NCBI GenBank assembly: GCA_013396915.1
Contig: VWZL01000328.1
Location: 496,186-560,185 of the forward strand
Direction of reading: 5' to 3'
From: Stercorarius parasiticus
Lineage: Eukaryota; Chordata; Aves; Charadriiformes; Stercorariidae
DNA length: 64,000 nucleotides
Shown: in pieces, positions 61,930 to 64,000 of the stretch
Layout: the number at the start of each line of letters is the position of its first letter
Numbering within the stretch: the first letter of the stretch is position 1
The notes under the pieces: generated by a model
What the model was told of the DNA's origin: nothing
Database searches by the model: none
Seen by the model: only the letters and a program-made list of their open reading frames with translations
Program-made: the position numbers and the translations under genes

Positions 61930-64000
61930 TAAATAATGGATTTTTAATACAAACGTACATACATACATCTTTTTTAAAAAAAAATTATAATTACTGCTTG
62001 GAAAAAAATGCATTACGTTTGTGTTTTCCTCCTTCCACAGAAATTTTGCGATGCTTAGGGATTTAAGTTTTTCCATAAGAACCAAGTAAAGCATACTGGG
62101 AGATACATTACTTTTAGAGGGCTGTATACTAAAGCAAATCAAACTGAAAGGTATGTCCTAGCTAAAAAAACTAAATGGAAAAAAGCCCTTGAAGTTTTTA
62201 GCCCATTTTAAAAGTGCATTCTACTGCCTATCTTTTTTGTAGTCATGAATGAGAAGCCCATAAACAATCTGAACCAGTAACGCAGAGCACAGCAGATTCT
62301 CAGCATAGGTTTTATCAGGAAATTGTCTCGGAAGGGACCGTGGAAGTGGCTACTATGCTAGAACAGGGAAAAATTGAGGGATAGGGTAAACCTCTATACA
62401 AAGATACCATTGAAAGATTTTATTTATGTTTTTAATGGTCCCAATTCTGCTGAAAGAATTCTAAATGCCTGTTAGGGATGATTTAGATAATAACATGTAA
62501 TCTGTTGCCTCTTTCCAGTAAATTATTGACATAAAATTCTTAAGAGGGCAATGCAGAAAAATAACAGTGGAGCTATTCATTAATGTTTAAAATTTCCATT
62601 ATTAATAGCTATATAACAATCATATCAATCTACCAGTCAGTGTATTTTATCACAGTATTGTCTCAAATCTCATTTATGAACGGGTTATAACTGAACAGTT
62701 ATTTATGAATATTAGATTTGCTTAAATGGTAATTAGGATAGAAGCTTGATAAAGGGGAGTCTGTTATTCATTATTTCCATAGGTCTCCCAGGATTTATTA
62801 TATCAAAATCCTAAGTACAGGGGAATTATTTTCAGAGAAGTATTGATACCTTCACTGAAGTGCTAAAGATGGAAAGGGATCATGTCAAAACATATTAACC
62901 TGATGCTAGGAGATAAATGCTTCAGAAGAACTGTTATTTTAAAGATATTTTTAAGCAATTTTCTGAATGTATTTAAGTTAAAGGAGATACTCTGGAACAA
63001 AATGCTCTGCAGAATGAGCTTGACTACCTTAGCATATTTCTAATTGCTTCAGCACATCTGCCGACGAGCACACAGCGGGCTGGCTGGAGCCTCCGTTGAT
63101 GAAGTTTGCCAAAATATCAATTCATTCTTTGTGTCGAAATGAAGCACAAGGAACTTTGTCAGTATCTGTTTGTTTATTTTACTGTCTCTTCTGAAAATAT
63201 CTTTTTTCTTCACAGCTTGACCAAAGCTGGATAACATCTTCCTCAGGAGAGCAGTTCTGTTAGTTATTTATACATAACCAGTTAGTCTATTATGTACCCA
63301 TCTGCACTCAAATTCTCATTGACTTTAGTGTGAATTTAGTGCACCGGATGGCAGAGGGAGGTACTGCCTAGTAGTTACTTTCATTTTATCTATCAATGAA
63401 AGCCATCATGTAAATGGCCTTCTCTTTCTGGTATTTTTTCCATCCCAAGAAAACTACTGATGTTGAGCTTGGTCTCCCAAGTTACATTCCAGCATGAATA
63501 TTTACTTTTTTTTAAAATTTAAATTCCCTCTGTAATTTCCAATTGTCACAGCCCTCCTGTCCTCGCCAATAGCTGTCAAATAGTATGACTCCTCACTGAA
63601 ATATAAGAGCCTTTATTTTTCATTTAGTCATCAGCTGTGTTTCAGCTCTACAGTTTATTTACCATGGGATCTGAACCGTCTTACTATTCCCATAGAGTTT
63701 CTGCCATCAAGGGAAGCTTAAATTCATATCTTTAGTAGGAAAAAAAATGCTTGTGATTTGCAATAAATTTTAAAATCTATTCTGCCACTAACTTTGCTGG
63801 TAACCAGTTTAATTCAACTAAAATCCCCTTAGCTGTATGTGATGTGTTTAAAGAAACTTGACAACGCTGAGATCAGTGCCAGGCATGCTGAACAGGCACG
63901 ATTCATATTGTTTCCTGATTTGGTGTCTTTCCCTGTAAGGCTAGACTGTGATTCTCCAGGGTCATGGACTGTCATGGATGGAAGAACACGGCAGAATATG
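61930..64000. other. AT-rich noncoding DNA, no gene seen
   Basis: No recognisable exon or repeat. A short CpG-containing, GC-richer patch at about 63055-63110 follows an acceptor-like TTTCTAATTGCTTCAG and stands out from its surroundings. It reads openly for about 30 codons in one plus frame, but no matching donor is apparent. Confidence 0.5.

Noticed and set aside
61619..61960. 113-codon minus frame resembling a gene
   Set aside because: It is CR1 ORF2 endonuclease sequence, frameshifted and truncated.
1..64000. CRISPR arrays, operons, integrons or other prokaryotic systems
   Set aside because: This is vertebrate nuclear DNA with large introns and LINEs. No regularly spaced repeats or bacterial-type gene arrays are present.

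Overview
This is a bird nuclear genome window. Two things show it: a near-full-length ortholog of the vertebrate gene TMEM200A on the minus strand, and several copies of the CR1 LINE with the avian-type 3' end (ATTCTATG/CACAGAAT tail). A 575-base N-run inside the most GC-rich part indicates a draft assembly. I cannot name the species.

Layout. The only protein-coding gene I can defend is TMEM200A. Its whole coding sequence (491 aa) lies in one exon at 2297-3772, minus strand. A strong 3' splice site sits just upstream of the ATG at 3789-3790. A long AT-rich 3' UTR ends at a doubled AATAAA at 622-632. From 3791 to about 53.5 kb I find no coding sequence. This is best read as the 5'-UTR intron(s) of TMEM200A. 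It holds CR1 fragments (10.1, 18.7, 39.1 and 46.7-47.3 kb), an L2/MIR-like remnant (40.2-40.5 kb), a GT/GC-rich probable repeat (31.6-32.3 kb), an old interspersed repeat carrying a good splice donor (52.3-52.5 kb), and simple repeats.

At about 53.77-55.05 kb there is a CpG island, interrupted by the gap. It carries GC boxes, a perfect RFX-type X-box and a facing pair of ETS motifs. It is the likely TMEM200A promoter and may be bidirectional: in human the neighbour SAMD3 starts head-to-head with TMEM200A, so it would run rightwards here. From 55 to 64 kb there is no recognisable coding exon, only another CR1 fragment (endonuclease domain, 61.5-61.9 kb), one weak candidate exon and two unexplained open frames.

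The most unusual observation is an exact 88-bp duplication: 7418-7505 is repeated at 8672-8759. Only the second copy is flanked by a 6-bp direct repeat (ATCAAG), so it looks like a templated insertion with a target-site duplication. I found no undescribed multi-gene system. The window is mostly vertebrate intron and flanking DNA.
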